DNA of 42,878 nt from Staphylococcus simulans (GTDB lineage Bacteria; Bacillota; Bacilli; Staphylococcales; Staphylococcaceae), in the NCBI RefSeq assembly GCF_003043455.1, contig NZ_PZGG01000017.1, forward strand, positions 1 to 42,878, written 5' to 3'. Below the pieces are notes generated by a model. It saw nothing but the letters and a program-made list of their open reading frames with translations, did no database searches and was not told the DNA's origin. Position numbers and translations under genes: made by a program. Below, in pieces: positions 17,142 through 26,422 of the stretch (the first letter of the stretch is position 1; each line of letters begins with the position of its first letter).

Positions 17142-17663
17142 ATGGAAAATCAACCGAATCAAATTATTGAAAGCTATAAACAATTTTGGACTCGCTTTTT
17201 AGATGTGAATGGACGCTCAGATCGAGCGGATTATTGGCATCCATTTTGGATTAACTTTTTAATTTCAACTGTTTTAGGGGCACTTTCAGGAGGTTTATTA
17301 AGCAGTATCTTTGCCATAGCGATTATCATCCCATCTTTCACTGTGATGGTAAGACGTTTGCATGACACGAACCGTACAATGCTATTTGCGATTATTTCAT
17401 ATATCAGCGGTTTTATCGCTTCAGTTGGAACACTTGTTTTCTTCTTTGGTGTTGTCTTGGCAGCAAATGCGAGCGAAGGTTCGGTACTAGGTGCCACAGC
17501 ATTCGCAGGTGTCTTCGGCATTGTGGTTGCTGGTTTAGTCACACTTTATATTATCTACTTATTGGTGCTACCAGGGGACAAAGCGCCGAATAACTACGGT
17601 GATGGCGGCAGTAATAAAGCTGTTTCAAACAACCCATTAGCACAAGATGTAGAAGTTGAATAA
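17142..17663 (+). CDS. DUF805 family membrane protein
   Basis: A 173-residue protein. The start is ATG 17142, behind GGGGAGGG; upstream in-frame codons overlap the -10 element and cannot be translated from this promoter. The DUF805 pattern is present: FWTRFLDVNGRSDRADYWH before the first membrane segment, MVRRLHDTNRT between segments, and a C-terminal GDKAPNNYGD. About four membrane segments are predicted. Function of the family is unknown (E. coli YhaH and relatives). It is a single-gene unit between strong terminators at 16979 and 17702. Confidence 0.85.
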   Translation: MENQPNQIIESYKQFWTRFLDVNGRSDRADYWHPFWINFLISTVLGALSGGLLSSIFAIAIIIPSFTVMVRRLHDTNRTMLFAIISYISGFIASVGTLVFFFGVVLAANASEGSVLGATAFAGVFGIVVAGLVTLYIIYLLVLPGDKAPNNYGDGGSNKAVSNNPLAQDVEVE

Positions 17664-17701
17664 TAAACAGTTAATTTAAACATATCATTGAATATAAACT
17701 A

Positions 17702-17747
17702 AGAAGCTCTGAAGGATATCAGTAATTAGATTTCCTTTAGAGCTTCT
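17702..17747. terminator. Terminator between convergent genes
   Basis: AGAAGCTCTGAAGGA (17702-17716) pairs with TCCTTTAGAGCTTCT (17733-17747), 15 bp with one G-U pair. T-rich sequence is weak on both sides, but the stem is long and lies between the convergent DUF805 and adhP genes. Confidence 0.65.
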
Positions 17748-17798
17748 GTCCATTTTAGATCAAATGTTATTTAAACAAGTTGTGTTTAAAGATTGTGA

Positions 17799-18809
17799 TT
17801 AATGGCGTAAATCAATAACCATACGGCCGTTGATTTTGCCTTCTTCCATTTCTTTAAAGATATCTTGAACATCTTCCATTGGGCGTAATTGTGTTTTTGG
17901 TACGACTAGACCTTCAGCACCAAATTGGAAAGCTTCTTTCAAGTCTTCACGTGTACCTACTAGTGAACCTACTACGCGGATACCGTCTAATACTAAACGT
18001 GGAATTGATAAGTCCATAGATTCTGTTGGTAAGCCGACTGCGACTACAGTACCGCCAGCACGTACAGATTCAACAGCTGCGTTGAAGGCTTGTTTAGCAA
18101 CCGCTGTAACAACTGCTGCATGTGCACCGTCTACATGTTCTTGAATGTATTTTGCGACATCTACTTCTTTAGGGTTTAAAGTAACATCTGCATCGTATTG
18201 TTTCGCAAATTCAAGTTGACTGTCATTGATGTCTACTGCGATAACTTTAGCGTTAAATACTTTTTTCGCATATTGTAAAGCTAGGTTTCCAAGTCCGCCT
18301 AAACCGAATAAGACAAGCCATTCACCAGCGCGTACGCCTGATTCTTTAATTGCTTTGTATGTTGTGACACCTGCACATGTGATACTGCTGGCAGCTTCTG
18401 ATGATAAACCATCTGGAACTTTAACAGAATAGTCTGCAGTAACGATACATTCTTGTGCCATACCGCCATCTACAGAATAACCAGCGTTTTTAACTTCGCG
18501 GCATAGTGTTTCACGACCTGTAGTACAATATTCACAGTGGCCGCATCCTTCAAAGAACCATGCTACACTTGCACGATCTCCTACTTTTAAGCTTGTAACA
18601 CCTTCAGCGACTTCTTTTACAATACCGATACCTTCATGACCTAAAATAGTGCCAGTCACATCGCCAAAATCAGCGTGGGCAACATGTAAGTCTGTATGAC
18701 AAACACCACAACATTCCATGTCTAATAATGCTTCACCGTATTTCAAAGGGCGTAATGTTCTCTCAGTAACTTGGGGTTGATGATCTTTACCTACTACTAT
18801 TGCTTTCAT
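17799..18809 (-). CDS. adhP: AdhP-type zinc alcohol dehydrogenase
   Basis: A 336-residue alcohol dehydrogenase of the medium-chain zinc family. Catalytic zinc ligands sit in [10 protein letters not shown] and GHEGIG; the structural zinc cysteines are in [16 protein letters not shown]; the NAD loop is [16 protein letters not shown]. Sequence and length fit AdhP/AdhA of staphylococci, which interconvert ethanol and acetaldehyde with NAD. The start follows AAGGAGG. I searched the upstream region by eye for a Rex box and saw none. Transcription is towards the terminator at 17702. Confidence 0.88.
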   Translation of the reverse strand: MKAIVVGKDHQPQVTERTLRPLKYGEALLDMECCGVCHTDLHVAHADFGDVTGTILGHEGIGIVKEVAEGVTSLKVGDRASVAWFFEGCGHCEYCTTGRETLCREVKNAGYSVDGGMAQECIVTADYSVKVPDGLSSEAASSITCAGVTTYKAIKESGVRAGEWLVLFGLGGLGNLALQYAKKVFNAKVIAVDINDSQLEFAKQYDADVTLNPKEVDVAKYIQEHVDGAHAAVVTAVAKQAFNAAVESVRAGGTVVAVGLPTESMDLSIPRLVLDGIRVVGSLVGTREDLKEAFQFGAEGLVVPKTQLRPMEDVQDIFKEMEEGKINGRMVIDLRH

Positions 18810-18914
18810 TTAGAAAACCTCCTTACTTAATCAATACTATTATATTAATATTGAGAGCAATAAGGTTATCGTAAATAAGGCTAATTTAGTAACTTTTACA
18901 TAGGTATTTAAGCG

Positions 18915-19709
18915 TTAAAGATAGTGTTCTGAGACATATCTACTTAGCACGTTAGACATAATATTTGAAGATCTTAACAAGATTAAGTGTAAGGCATCAT
19001 CTAATCTAATAATATCTCCTTCTCTAATATCATTGAGGTTATCTTCAGCCATGTCTTCAGGTTGTACGGTTAAATCTTTATTTAAATCTAATGGATAATC
19101 TAAAGCGGTCAACAACGTCAATAGTTTAGTTAAGCTTGCGGGATTATTACGCGCATTACCGTTTTTAGAAATAAGAATTTCTGGTTTGAAACGTGTGAAT
19201 AAATAAGGATTATATGAAGGATATTTTAAAACTGTATAAGCTGTTGTATCTACACCATCTAGAGACCCTTTATTTAAGAGATAATCTATAAGTAATTTAG
19301 CTTGATGGAATCGATTACCTCTCGCTTTGAGCAATGTGACGATACAAACACTTTCACCGTCATAAATTAAAAGACTTAAATTTTTAATAAAGCCCACAGT
19401 TCCAGTTTTGCCACCTAAAATATCGTAATATTGATTCAATTTTTCGTTGTCTATTCTTGTTGTGAGATCCATGCGTCTCGCATTAGGTCCTTTCACCCAA
19501 AATGAATAATGCTGTTTCTTCCAAATTCTCACAATATCCACATTTGCACTTGCATGTAGTGTTAATAATGACAGATCATAACTCGTTGATAGTTGATACT
19601 TTTCCGTTAAACCCGTAGGGTTTTTAAACATAGAACGAGACATCCCAATACTAGCTGCTTTTTCATTCATCTTCTCAACAAACATTTGAATAGTTCTTAT
19701 TTTTTTCAC
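18915..19709 (-). CDS. S11 D-Ala-D-Ala carboxypeptidase-like protein with circularly permuted motif order
   Basis: A 264-residue protein. GTG 19709 follows AAAGGAG by 7 bases, a strong site, so the N-terminus is real. It opens with what is normally the middle of an S11 enzyme: MFVEKMNEKAASIGM, then FKNPTGL and LSTSYDLSLL, then the third active-site motif KTG at 101-103. Only after that comes what is normally the N-terminal half: LISKNGNARNNPASLTK with the S192xxK195 nucleophile motif, and S247-S-N249 near the end, followed by NVLSRYVSEHYL and stop. Normal order is SxxK, SxN, KTG. No signal peptide is visible, unlike extracellular relatives. It could be a folded circular permutant or a rearranged, non-functional gene. 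Confidence 0.75.
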   Translation of the reverse strand: MKKIRTIQMFVEKMNEKAASIGMSRSMFKNPTGLTEKYQLSTSYDLSLLTLHASANVDIVRIWKKQHYSFWVKGPNARRMDLTTRIDNEKLNQYYDILGGKTGTVGFIKNLSLLIYDGESVCIVTLLKARGNRFHQAKLLIDYLLNKGSLDGVDTTAYTVLKYPSYNPYLFTRFKPEILISKNGNARNNPASLTKLLTLLTALDYPLDLNKDLTVQPEDMAEDNLNDIREGDIIRLDDALHLILLRSSNIMSNVLSRYVSEHYL

Positions 19710-19836
19710 ACTAATGCTCCTTTGTTGTAATTATCAATATATTGCTATTGTATATCAATCAAAAAGAAATAAGTTGCGTATATAAAAGTTGTAGAAAATT
19801 TGTTGAAAAAGCGCAGAGAAATAATGATTAAATAAA

Positions 19837-19874
19837 AACTCAACGAAATTTGGAAAAGCTAATTTCGTTGAGTT
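19837..19874 (-). terminator. Intrinsic terminator of the SDR gene
   Basis: AACTCAACGAAATT (19837-19850) and AATTTCGTTGAGTT (19861-19874) form a perfect 14-bp stem; TTTTTATTTAATC follows on the minus strand. Confidence 0.85.
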
Positions 19875-19887
19875 GAAAATTATATAT

Positions 19888-20622
19888 TTATTGGGCAGTG
19901 AGACCACCATCTATTACAAATTCAGAGCCAGTAGAATAAGAGGCATCATCAGATGCTAAGAAACAAACAAGGTTTGAAACTTCTTCTGCTTGAGCAACGC
20001 GTCTCATAGGAATTGTTTTTTCGAATGCTTTAACCGCTTCTCTTACATCTTCTTGCTCTAACATAGGTGTTTGAATGACACCTGGGTGTACAGAGTTAAC
20101 ACGAATATTAAAAGGCGATAATTCTTTCGCAACCGCTTTTGTCATACCTCTGACTGCGAATTTTGTGTCGGTATAACCAATGGCTCCACCCACTAGACCA
20201 TTCATAGAAGATATATTAATAATTGAACCACTACCTTGTTGTTTCATAACTTCAGATACGGCTTTGATACCTAAAAAGACAGAAACTTGGTTAATATTTA
20301 CAATTTTTAAATAGTCATCTAATGTAATGTCTTGAAGGGTCTTATTATAGGTAATACCTGCATTGTTTACTAAAACATCAATTCGCTTCCATGTTTTTAA
20401 AGTCTCATCTATGACATGTTGCCAATCTGCTTCTTTTGAAACATCTTGTTGAATAAATATCGCATTCTCTCCTAAAATTTCAGCAGTTTGTTGCCCTTTT
20501 TCTTTATTTAAATCAGTAATCACGACTTTAGCGCCCTCGGCAATAGCTTTCTTCGCATGTACTTCACCCATACCTTGAGCACCACCAGTAATAATGAGTA
20601 CTTTATCAGTAAGTCTTCCCAT
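19888..20622 (-). CDS. Short-chain dehydrogenase/reductase (SDR)
   Basis: A 244-residue classical SDR. Motifs in order: TGGAQGMG (cofactor loop, residues about 12-19), NNAG, the catalytic serine in INISSMNG, YTDTK (YxxxK), and the C-terminal IDGGLTAQ. An aspartate after the second strand (ITDLNKEKG) suggests NAD(H) preference. Relatives include glucose 1-dehydrogenase-like, diacetyl reductase-like and FabG-like enzymes, and the sequence does not decide the substrate. AAAGGATG precedes ATG 20622. It ends in the terminator at 19837. Confidence 0.82.
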   Translation of the reverse strand: MGRLTDKVLIITGGAQGMGEVHAKKAIAEGAKVVITDLNKEKGQQTAEILGENAIFIQQDVSKEADWQHVIDETLKTWKRIDVLVNNAGITYNKTLQDITLDDYLKIVNINQVSVFLGIKAVSEVMKQQGSGSIINISSMNGLVGGAIGYTDTKFAVRGMTKAVAKELSPFNIRVNSVHPGVIQTPMLEQEDVREAVKAFEKTIPMRRVAQAEEVSNLVCFLASDDASYSTGSEFVIDGGLTAQ

Positions 20623-20710
20623 TTAAAACATCCTTTCATATCTCTGTCTATTTTAATTGTAGACCTCTTTATAATGGCATGCTAAAGATGTGACTATATA
20701 ATGATTCTTA

Positions 20711-21220
20711 TTATGACTTTAAGGCCTTGTTTTTGTACAGTGCATAACGTCTTACTAACTCAATTGTCATCATCCATACTACATGACCAAATAGTTCAGA
20801 TAGATGTTCGTCAAATGGTTGATCCCAAGGTGCTGGAACAGTTTGAATGATAGGCATAATTAATAAATGAAAAGCTATCCATATAAAGACGCCGAATAGA
20901 GCGCCATAACCTGCATAAACAACTGGATATTTTTTAGCTAAATAAATATAAATTATTGCAATTACAATAGAGAAACTATAATGAACAATGAAGCTGACCC
21001 ACGGTAACATTTGTTCTGAAAATTGATAGGTTTGATGTGTAAAATCTTGAGAAAATCCAAATTGCTGCAATAACTGTTGAGGGGGGTTAGTCGCGTTTCT
21101 TTCTGGAGTACGAGGTGGAAACATGACTTCCCATCCTAATTTGACAATACCTGATAATAATCCTGCAATGACTGCAGTGTAGATAAATTGAAATGTAGAA
21201 TTTGTTTTTTCTTGATTCAT
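20711..21220 (-). CDS. YagU-like (DUF1440) inner-membrane protein
   Basis: A 169-residue membrane protein with four hydrophobic segments (AVIAGLLSGIVKLGW, WVSFIVHYSFSIVIAIIYIYL, YGALFGVFIWIAFHLLIMP, HVVWMMTIELV). The loop PPRTPERNATNPP and the conserved PAPWDQPFDEHLSELFGH stretch fit E. coli YagU, a protein connected with acid resistance. AAGGAGGAG lies 6 to 7 bases before the start. No operon partner; the 88-base gap to the SDR gene has no clear terminator. Confidence 0.78.
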   Translation of the reverse strand: MNQEKTNSTFQFIYTAVIAGLLSGIVKLGWEVMFPPRTPERNATNPPQQLLQQFGFSQDFTHQTYQFSEQMLPWVSFIVHYSFSIVIAIIYIYLAKKYPVVYAGYGALFGVFIWIAFHLLIMPIIQTVPAPWDQPFDEHLSELFGHVVWMMTIELVRRYALYKNKALKS

Positions 21221-21395
21221 ATAATTCTCCTCCTTAACAATAACTTTATATTAGCATGGTTAGGTTGTGTATAATATAACAAATTCAAGAAACGTGAAGA
21301 CCAATTAGCAGGATAAGAAATTGTGTTTAATATAAAAGATAGGAATTTTTATTAAAGTGCTTTAAACTAAATGTAATAAATAGGAGGTGGTTTCT

Positions 21396-23261
21396 ATGAT
21401 TGAAAGACAAATTAAGTTAATACAACTTTTTATTAATAATGCTGAACAGTATCTTACGTCTGACGACATAGCCACTTTCTTGAATGTATCAAATCGTACC
21501 ACGAGAAATGATATTAAAGCAGTGAATACAAACTTTATGAAAGATTTGATAGTCAGCGTAAAATCAAGAGGTTATCAAATCAACACTGAGCAATATACTA
21601 TTAAAAAAATTGAAAGACGACTCGAAGAATATACAGATAGAGACCATAAAATACTAGTAACTTTAGGTTATCAACTATTAATGAATGATACTCAATTAAC
21701 ATTACATCAATTAGAAAAAACGTATCATCTGACTAAGAAAGAATTACTTGATTATATTGGACGTATTCATGCCTGGTGTGAAAAGTTTGATGTAGCTATC
21801 AATGTTAAGCCCCGTAAAGGTATAGAAGTAGTAGGAAGTCAGACTAACCTAAACAATGCCACACTTCATTTAAATCAGCTTTCTACACGTAATCATCGTG
21901 TAGAGTCACTTATATTAGACGAGTTACCTAGAGCACATGTAGATACAATCACACAAATTATAAAACGTAATCTCAATGACTTTGACATTAAAACTTCAGA
22001 TATTCAAGTTGAACAGTTATTAATTCATTTGATTTTAATTATGAAGAGAGGCTTTACAGAGAATATCAACGGGGGATTAAATGAAGAAGCATTATTAATT
22101 TCAAAGAAAATTATTGAAGAAATAAACCTTAAGTTAGGCTACACTTTAAATTTACAAGTGACTAAACTGTTTTCTTTTTTTATCAGCTATCACTTTAATA
22201 AGTTCGACTTAGGCGTGCAACAACTATTTATAGAAAGCTATATTAACCGAATGATTGAACGTATGGAAGAACGAGTAGGCGTACACTTTACGCAAGACCA
22301 AGTGCTGAAAGAGAACCTCTATTCCCATTTTGGACGGACGTATTTAAGAATTATGAAAGAAGTTTACCTTAACAATCCACTGACTAAAGAAATTAAAGCA
22401 CTATATCCGTTCATTTTTAACGTACTTTATGATATTGGGCAACAAATGACAGAAGAAGCGGGTGTAGAATTAACTGAGGATGAGATTGCCTTTCTGACAA
22501 TACATTTTCAATCTTCAATTGACCGTAATGAACAACACCATTTAAATGTGGTAATTGCTTGTTATTATGGAATTGGTATCTCTCAATTACTTGCTACAAA
22601 AGTTTCGAAGTTAAGTGAGCATATTAAAGTTAAAGATACGATTAGATTGGAAGATATCGATCAGTATGATTTCACAGGAATTGATATGCTCATCACAACC
22701 CATGATATTACTATTGATCAACTTGCAAAAGATGTAGAGTTACTTCAGGTGTCACCGCTTTTAAGCGATGATGATAAGCATCAATTAGAAACATTTATGG
22801 CTAAAAAGTTAAAACCAGCTATGAAGTCAGATGAATTTTCAGGTGTGAACTTTATAGTTGAAACAGAAGGGGAAAAAGCATTTAACACTGCTTCTATATT
22901 TGAAAAGGCACAAGACATACTGAGTAATAATCATGCTGTATTAGAAGGGTACATCGAAAGTGCTTTAGAACGTGAGAGAATGTCTTCAACCTATATAGGA
23001 AATCAAGTTGCTATACCGCATGGCAATCCTGAGAAAGTATTAAAGTCTCATGTCATTGTTTTTAAAAGCACTAAAGGTTTCTATTGGAAAGAGCATCAAG
23101 TTAAATTAGCTTTCTTTTTAGCAACGACTAAACAAGATATTCAGCTTACAAAACGTATTATCCAAACTATCGCGCAACTGGATGAAAAAACTATAGATGA
23201 GCTTATGTATCTTGAATCACAACCATTTAAAACTAAATTAATGAAAATGATTAAAGGATAA
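21396..23261 (+). CDS. manR: ManR-like PRD-containing transcriptional activator
   Basis: A 621-residue PTS-controlled regulator. ATG 21396 follows AGGAGG by 8 bases. Domains in order: N-terminal helix-turn-helix (LTSDDIATFLNVSNRTTRNDI), a second DNA-binding module (about 70-150), two PTS regulation domains (about 170-380), an EIIB-like domain with cysteine in ACYYGIGIS (near residue 388), and a C-terminal EIIA-Fru-like domain with histidine in AIPHGNPE (near 541). This is the domain set of Bacillus ManR and MtlR, which are DNA-binding activators switched by phosphorylation from HPr and the sugar-specific PTS. The next genes are the mannose-type EII and mannose 6-phosphate isomerase, so mannose is the likely signal. 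Confidence 0.82.
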   Translation: MIERQIKLIQLFINNAEQYLTSDDIATFLNVSNRTTRNDIKAVNTNFMKDLIVSVKSRGYQINTEQYTIKKIERRLEEYTDRDHKILVTLGYQLLMNDTQLTLHQLEKTYHLTKKELLDYIGRIHAWCEKFDVAINVKPRKGIEVVGSQTNLNNATLHLNQLSTRNHRVESLILDELPRAHVDTITQIIKRNLNDFDIKTSDIQVEQLLIHLILIMKRGFTENINGGLNEEALLISKKIIEEINLKLGYTLNLQVTKLFSFFISYHFNKFDLGVQQLFIESYINRMIERMEERVGVHFTQDQVLKENLYSHFGRTYLRIMKEVYLNNPLTKEIKALYPFIFNVLYDIGQQMTEEAGVELTEDEIAFLTIHFQSSIDRNEQHHLNVVIACYYGIGISQLLATKVSKLSEHIKVKDTIRLEDIDQYDFTGIDMLITTHDITIDQLAKDVELLQVSPLLSDDDKHQLETFMAKKLKPAMKSDEFSGVNFIVETEGEKAFNTASIFEKAQDILSNNHAVLEGYIESALERERMSSTYIGNQVAIPHGNPEKVLKSHVIVFKSTKGFYWKEHQVKLAFFLATTKQDIQLTKRIIQTIAQLDEKTIDELMYLESQPFKTKLMKMIKG

Positions 23262-23292
23262 TTGCCACTAGTAACGGTAATTATCTTTTTTT
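23257..23292 (+). terminator. Intrinsic terminator/attenuator between manR and manP
   Basis: GATAATTGCC (23257-23266) pairs with GGTAATTATC (23276-23285) with one G-U pair, followed by seven T residues (23286-23292). The manR stop codon lies inside the left arm. It should end manR transcription and give manP its own start. Confidence 0.85.
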
Positions 23293-23301
23293 ATGTCTTA
23301 G

Positions 23302-23315
23302 TGTTAGCGCTTACA
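23302..23315 (+). promoter_or_regulatory. Perfect cre (CcpA) box before manP
   Basis: TGTTAGCGCTTACA fits the consensus TGWNANCGNTNWCA at all fixed positions and is nearly palindromic. It lies 25 bases before the manP start, after the manR terminator, and should impose glucose repression on manPA. Confidence 0.85.
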
Positions 23316-23339
23316 CTTTAACTAAGGAGCGTGATTCAC

Positions 23340-25304
23340 ATGAAAATATTAGCGATTACGTCTTGTCCAAATGGTATCGCTCACACATATATGGCTCAAG
23401 AAAAATTAGAGCAAGCAGCTAAAGAGATGGGTGTAGATATCAAAGTTGAGACACAAGGCGGCGTGGGTGCAGAAAATGTATTAACAGCAAAAGAAATTAA
23501 AGAAGCAGACGGTATTATTATTGCGGCAGATAGACAAGTAGACTTATCACGTTTTAACGGTAAACGTTTAATTAACGAAAATGTCAGAGAAGGCATACAT
23601 CATCCAAAAGAATTAATACAACGCATCATCGATCAAGATGCACGTATTTATCATCATGAAGGTGCTTCAGAAGATGACAGTTATGAAGAAGAAGAGAAGA
23701 AGAGCGGCGTACAAATGATTTACCAACACTTGATGAATGGTGTGTCATTTATGGTGCCTTTCATCGTCGTTGGTGGATTATTGATTGCCATTGCCTTAAC
23801 GCTTGGCGGTGAACCTTCAGCTAAAGGTTTAGTCATTCCAGATGATTCATTTTGGAAATCTATAGAGAAAATCGGAGCATTGTCATTTAGCTTTATGGTA
23901 CCAATACTAGCAGGTTATATCGCCTATAGTATTGCAGATAAACCAGGACTCGTACCAGGTATGATTGGCGGTGCTATTGCAGCAGACGGAAGTTTCTATG
24001 GCAGTGAAGCTGGTGCAGGATTCCTAGGCGGTATCGTTGCTGGTTTCATCGCTGGTTATGTTGCGAAATGGATTAAAAACGTCAAAGTGCCTAAAGCTAT
24101 GGCACCAATTATGCCGATTATCATTATTCCAATTTTAGCTTCATTAGTAGTTGGATTAATCTTTGTCTTTATTATTGGTGCTCCAATTTCAGGTGTATTT
24201 ACAGCTTTAACTGGTTGGTTAAAAGGTATGCAAGGCGCGAACATTGTTGTCCTCGCACTCATTATTGGTGCCATGATTGCATTTGATATGGGTGGTCCAG
24301 TTAACAAAGTAGCTTTCTTATTCGGTTCAGCATTAATTGCTGAAGGTAACTATGCAGTAATGGGTATGGTAGCGGTTGCGGTATGTACGCCTCCAATTGG
24401 TTTAGGATTAGCAACATTTATTCAAAAACGTAAATTTAATAACTCAGAACAAGAGATGGGTAAAGCGTCATTCACAATGGGGTTATTCGGTATTACTGAA
24501 GGCGCGATTCCATTCGCTGCGCAAGATCCACTTCGTATCATTCCAGCAAATATGATTGGTGCTATGGTAGCAGCAGCTATCGCAGCTTTAGGTGGCGTAG
24601 GAGACAGAGTAGCTCACGGCGGTCCTATTGTTGCAGTACTTGGTGGCATTGAGCACGTATTGTGGTTCTTCGTTGCAGTTATTATCGGTAGCTTAATCAC
24701 AACAGCAACAGTTTTATTATTCAAAAAAAATGCACCGGCTGCAGTACTTGAAGGAGAAGGTGTAACAACGGAACTTTCTGATGAACAAGATACGCGAACA
24801 AACACAACTCAAACAAAAACAGAGCCGGTACATGCAGATACAAATACACAAGAAACAAAAGAAGATACTGTTTTCCATAAAAGCCTAATTGAATTAACAA
24901 ACAGTGAAATGAAACGTGATGATGTGATTGATCGACTCATCACAGAACTAAAAAATCAAAACTATGTTGAAGAATTTGATCAAGTTAAATCCTCTGTATT
25001 AAAACGTGAATCTGAATCTACGACAGCCATCGGTATGAACGTAGCCATTCCACATGCGAAATCAGATGCAGTCAAACAACCTGTAGTTGCAGTATTACAA
25101 AATAAAAACGGTATTGAGTGGGAAAGTTTAGATGGCTCATTACCTAAGATTGTTTTCTTAATCGTTGTACCTAACAACAGTAATGATACACATCTGAAAT
25201 TATTACAACGCTTATCTAAGACTCTTATGGACGATGAAACACGCGAAAAATTAATTAATGCAGAAGATAAAGAGACAATTTACGACATACTAAAAGCAAT
25301 ATAA
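23340..25304 (+). CDS. manP: Fructose-family PTS enzyme IIBCA (mannose-type, ManP)
   Basis: A 654-residue membrane permease with domain order B-C-A. ATG 23340 is used because AAGGAG is 10 bases upstream; a GTG at 23331 is too close to it. EIIB has the phosphorylated cysteine C9 in TSCPNGIAHTYMA. EIIC (about 125-470) has eight to ten hydrophobic segments and GGPVNKVAFLFG, EGAIPFAAQDP. After a Thr/Glu-rich linker the EIIA domain (about 515-654) carries the active histidine in AIPHAKSDA (about 571). It transports and phosphorylates the sugar at the expense of HPr-P. Fructose is the classical family substrate, but the adjacent manA and the manR-type regulator argue for mannose, as in Bacillus ManP. 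Confidence 0.85.
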   Translation: MKILAITSCPNGIAHTYMAQEKLEQAAKEMGVDIKVETQGGVGAENVLTAKEIKEADGIIIAADRQVDLSRFNGKRLINENVREGIHHPKELIQRIIDQDARIYHHEGASEDDSYEEEEKKSGVQMIYQHLMNGVSFMVPFIVVGGLLIAIALTLGGEPSAKGLVIPDDSFWKSIEKIGALSFSFMVPILAGYIAYSIADKPGLVPGMIGGAIAADGSFYGSEAGAGFLGGIVAGFIAGYVAKWIKNVKVPKAMAPIMPIIIIPILASLVVGLIFVFIIGAPISGVFTALTGWLKGMQGANIVVLALIIGAMIAFDMGGPVNKVAFLFGSALIAEGNYAVMGMVAVAVCTPPIGLGLATFIQKRKFNNSEQEMGKASFTMGLFGITEGAIPFAAQDPLRIIPANMIGAMVAAAIAALGGVGDRVAHGGPIVAVLGGIEHVLWFFVAVIIGSLITTATVLLFKKNAPAAVLEGEGVTTELSDEQDTRTNTTQTKTEPVHADTNTQETKEDTVFHKSLIELTNSEMKRDDVIDRLITELKNQNYVEEFDQVKSSVLKRESESTTAIGMNVAIPHAKSDAVKQPVVAVLQNKNGIEWESLDGSLPKIVFLIVVPNNSNDTHLKLLQRLSKTLMDDETREKLINAEDKETIYDILKAI

Positions 25305-25317
25305 AGGATGATAACGT

Positions 25318-26253
25318 ATGGTATTATTTCTAAAAACAGTATTTCAAGAACGTATTTGGGGAGGCACAGCCTTAAAACAATTTAATTACGACATCCCAAA
25401 TGATTTAACAGGTGAATGTTGGGCAATTTCAGCCCTGCCACATGGCTCAAATGTGATTGAGAATGGTGAGCATCAAGGTAAAACGTTAGAACAAGTGTGG
25501 AATGAAGATAGAGCATTGTTTGGAAATGACCAAAGAGACGAGTTTCCACTTTTAACAAAAATTTTAGATGCGAATGATAAATTATCTGTTCAAGTTCATC
25601 CAGATGATGCATACGCGAAAGCACATGAAGGCGGCTATGGTAAGACTGAGTGCTGGTATATTTTAGACGCTAAAGAAGATGCAGAAATTATATATGGCGT
25701 TAATGTAGAAAATCAAGAAGATTTAGAGCGTATGATAGATAATAAAGAATTCGAAGGTTTATTCCATAAAGAAAAAGTAAAACCTGGTGATTTCTATTAT
25801 GTACCAGCAGGTACCGTTCATGCGATTGGCGCAGGGATATTAATTTTAGAAACACAACAATCATCTGATACAACGTATCGTATTTATGACTATGACCGTA
25901 AAGATAAGCATGGTAATACACGTGAATTACATCTTGAACAAAGTAAGGCAGTCATCGATGTAAACCAAATAAATCCTAATACAAAACCAATTCATGAAAC
26001 ACGCGATGGACAAGCATTTACACAATTTGTATCAAATGAATTCTTCACTGTAGAGAAATGGGATATTCAGGGTGAATTGATTTTCAAAAAGCCATATGAG
26101 TATTGTTTGATCTCTGTGATTGAAGGAAGCGGAGAAGTAATTGTAGATGGCCAATCAAACACTATAGACAAAGGTACACATTTTGTCATAACTTCAGAAG
26201 ATTTAGATATCACATTCAAAGGTGATATGAGTATTATAGTAAGTCATCCATAA
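25318..26253 (+). CDS. manA: Class I mannose-6-phosphate isomerase
   Basis: A 311-residue type I phosphomannose isomerase of the short Bacillus-like class. Zinc-site signatures are present: LSVQVHPDDAYA (Q and H), GKTECWYIL (E), and YYVPAGTVHAIGAGILILE (H), and the arginine loop DTTYRIYDYDR. It interconverts mannose 6-phosphate and fructose 6-phosphate. AAAGGATG precedes ATG 25318 and only 13 bases separate it from manP, so the two are one transcript. It gives the product of the preceding permease a direct route into glycolysis. Confidence 0.92.
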   Translation: MVLFLKTVFQERIWGGTALKQFNYDIPNDLTGECWAISALPHGSNVIENGEHQGKTLEQVWNEDRALFGNDQRDEFPLLTKILDANDKLSVQVHPDDAYAKAHEGGYGKTECWYILDAKEDAEIIYGVNVENQEDLERMIDNKEFEGLFHKEKVKPGDFYYVPAGTVHAIGAGILILETQQSSDTTYRIYDYDRKDKHGNTRELHLEQSKAVIDVNQINPNTKPIHETRDGQAFTQFVSNEFFTVEKWDIQGELIFKKPYEYCLISVIEGSGEVIVDGQSNTIDKGTHFVITSEDLDITFKGDMSIIVSHP

Positions 26254-26274
26254 ATATTTGTATGAACTAATGAA

Positions 26275-26311
26275 GAGTTGAGACAGTTTTGGCTGTTTCA
26301 GCTCTTTTTTT
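26275..26311 (+). terminator. Terminator of the manPA operon
   Basis: GAGTTGAGACAG (26275-26286) pairs with CTGTTTCAGCTC (26293-26304) with two G-U pairs, followed by seven T residues. Confidence 0.9.
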
Positions 26312-26367
26312 ACTTCGCGAGAAAAAATATTACATTTAAAAATTATAAAGTAATTTATAGATAAAGA

Positions 26368-26376
26368 TGGTATAAT
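26368..26376 (+). promoter_or_regulatory. Extended -10 promoter of the toxin mRNA
   Basis: TGGTATAAT is an extended -10 element with no good -35. The transcript would begin near 26383, about 80 bases before the peptide start. Confidence 0.55.
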
Positions 26377-26422
26377 ATCCAAGAGTAAAGAACCTTGCAT
26401 GAAATAAAGAGAAGTATGTGAA

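Noticed and set aside
18844-18914. Signal peptide remnant after the stop of the permuted S11 gene (in-frame KVTKLALFTITLLL)
   Set aside because: AT-rich intergenic DNA often codes for hydrophobic runs; it has no start codon in frame with a ribosome binding site and also holds the adhP leader.
23257-23292. RNA antiterminator (RAT) site for a BglG/LicT-type regulator
   Set aside because: The ManR-like protein lacks a co-antiterminator RNA-binding domain and has a DNA-binding helix-turn-helix; the hairpin is short and fits a plain terminator.
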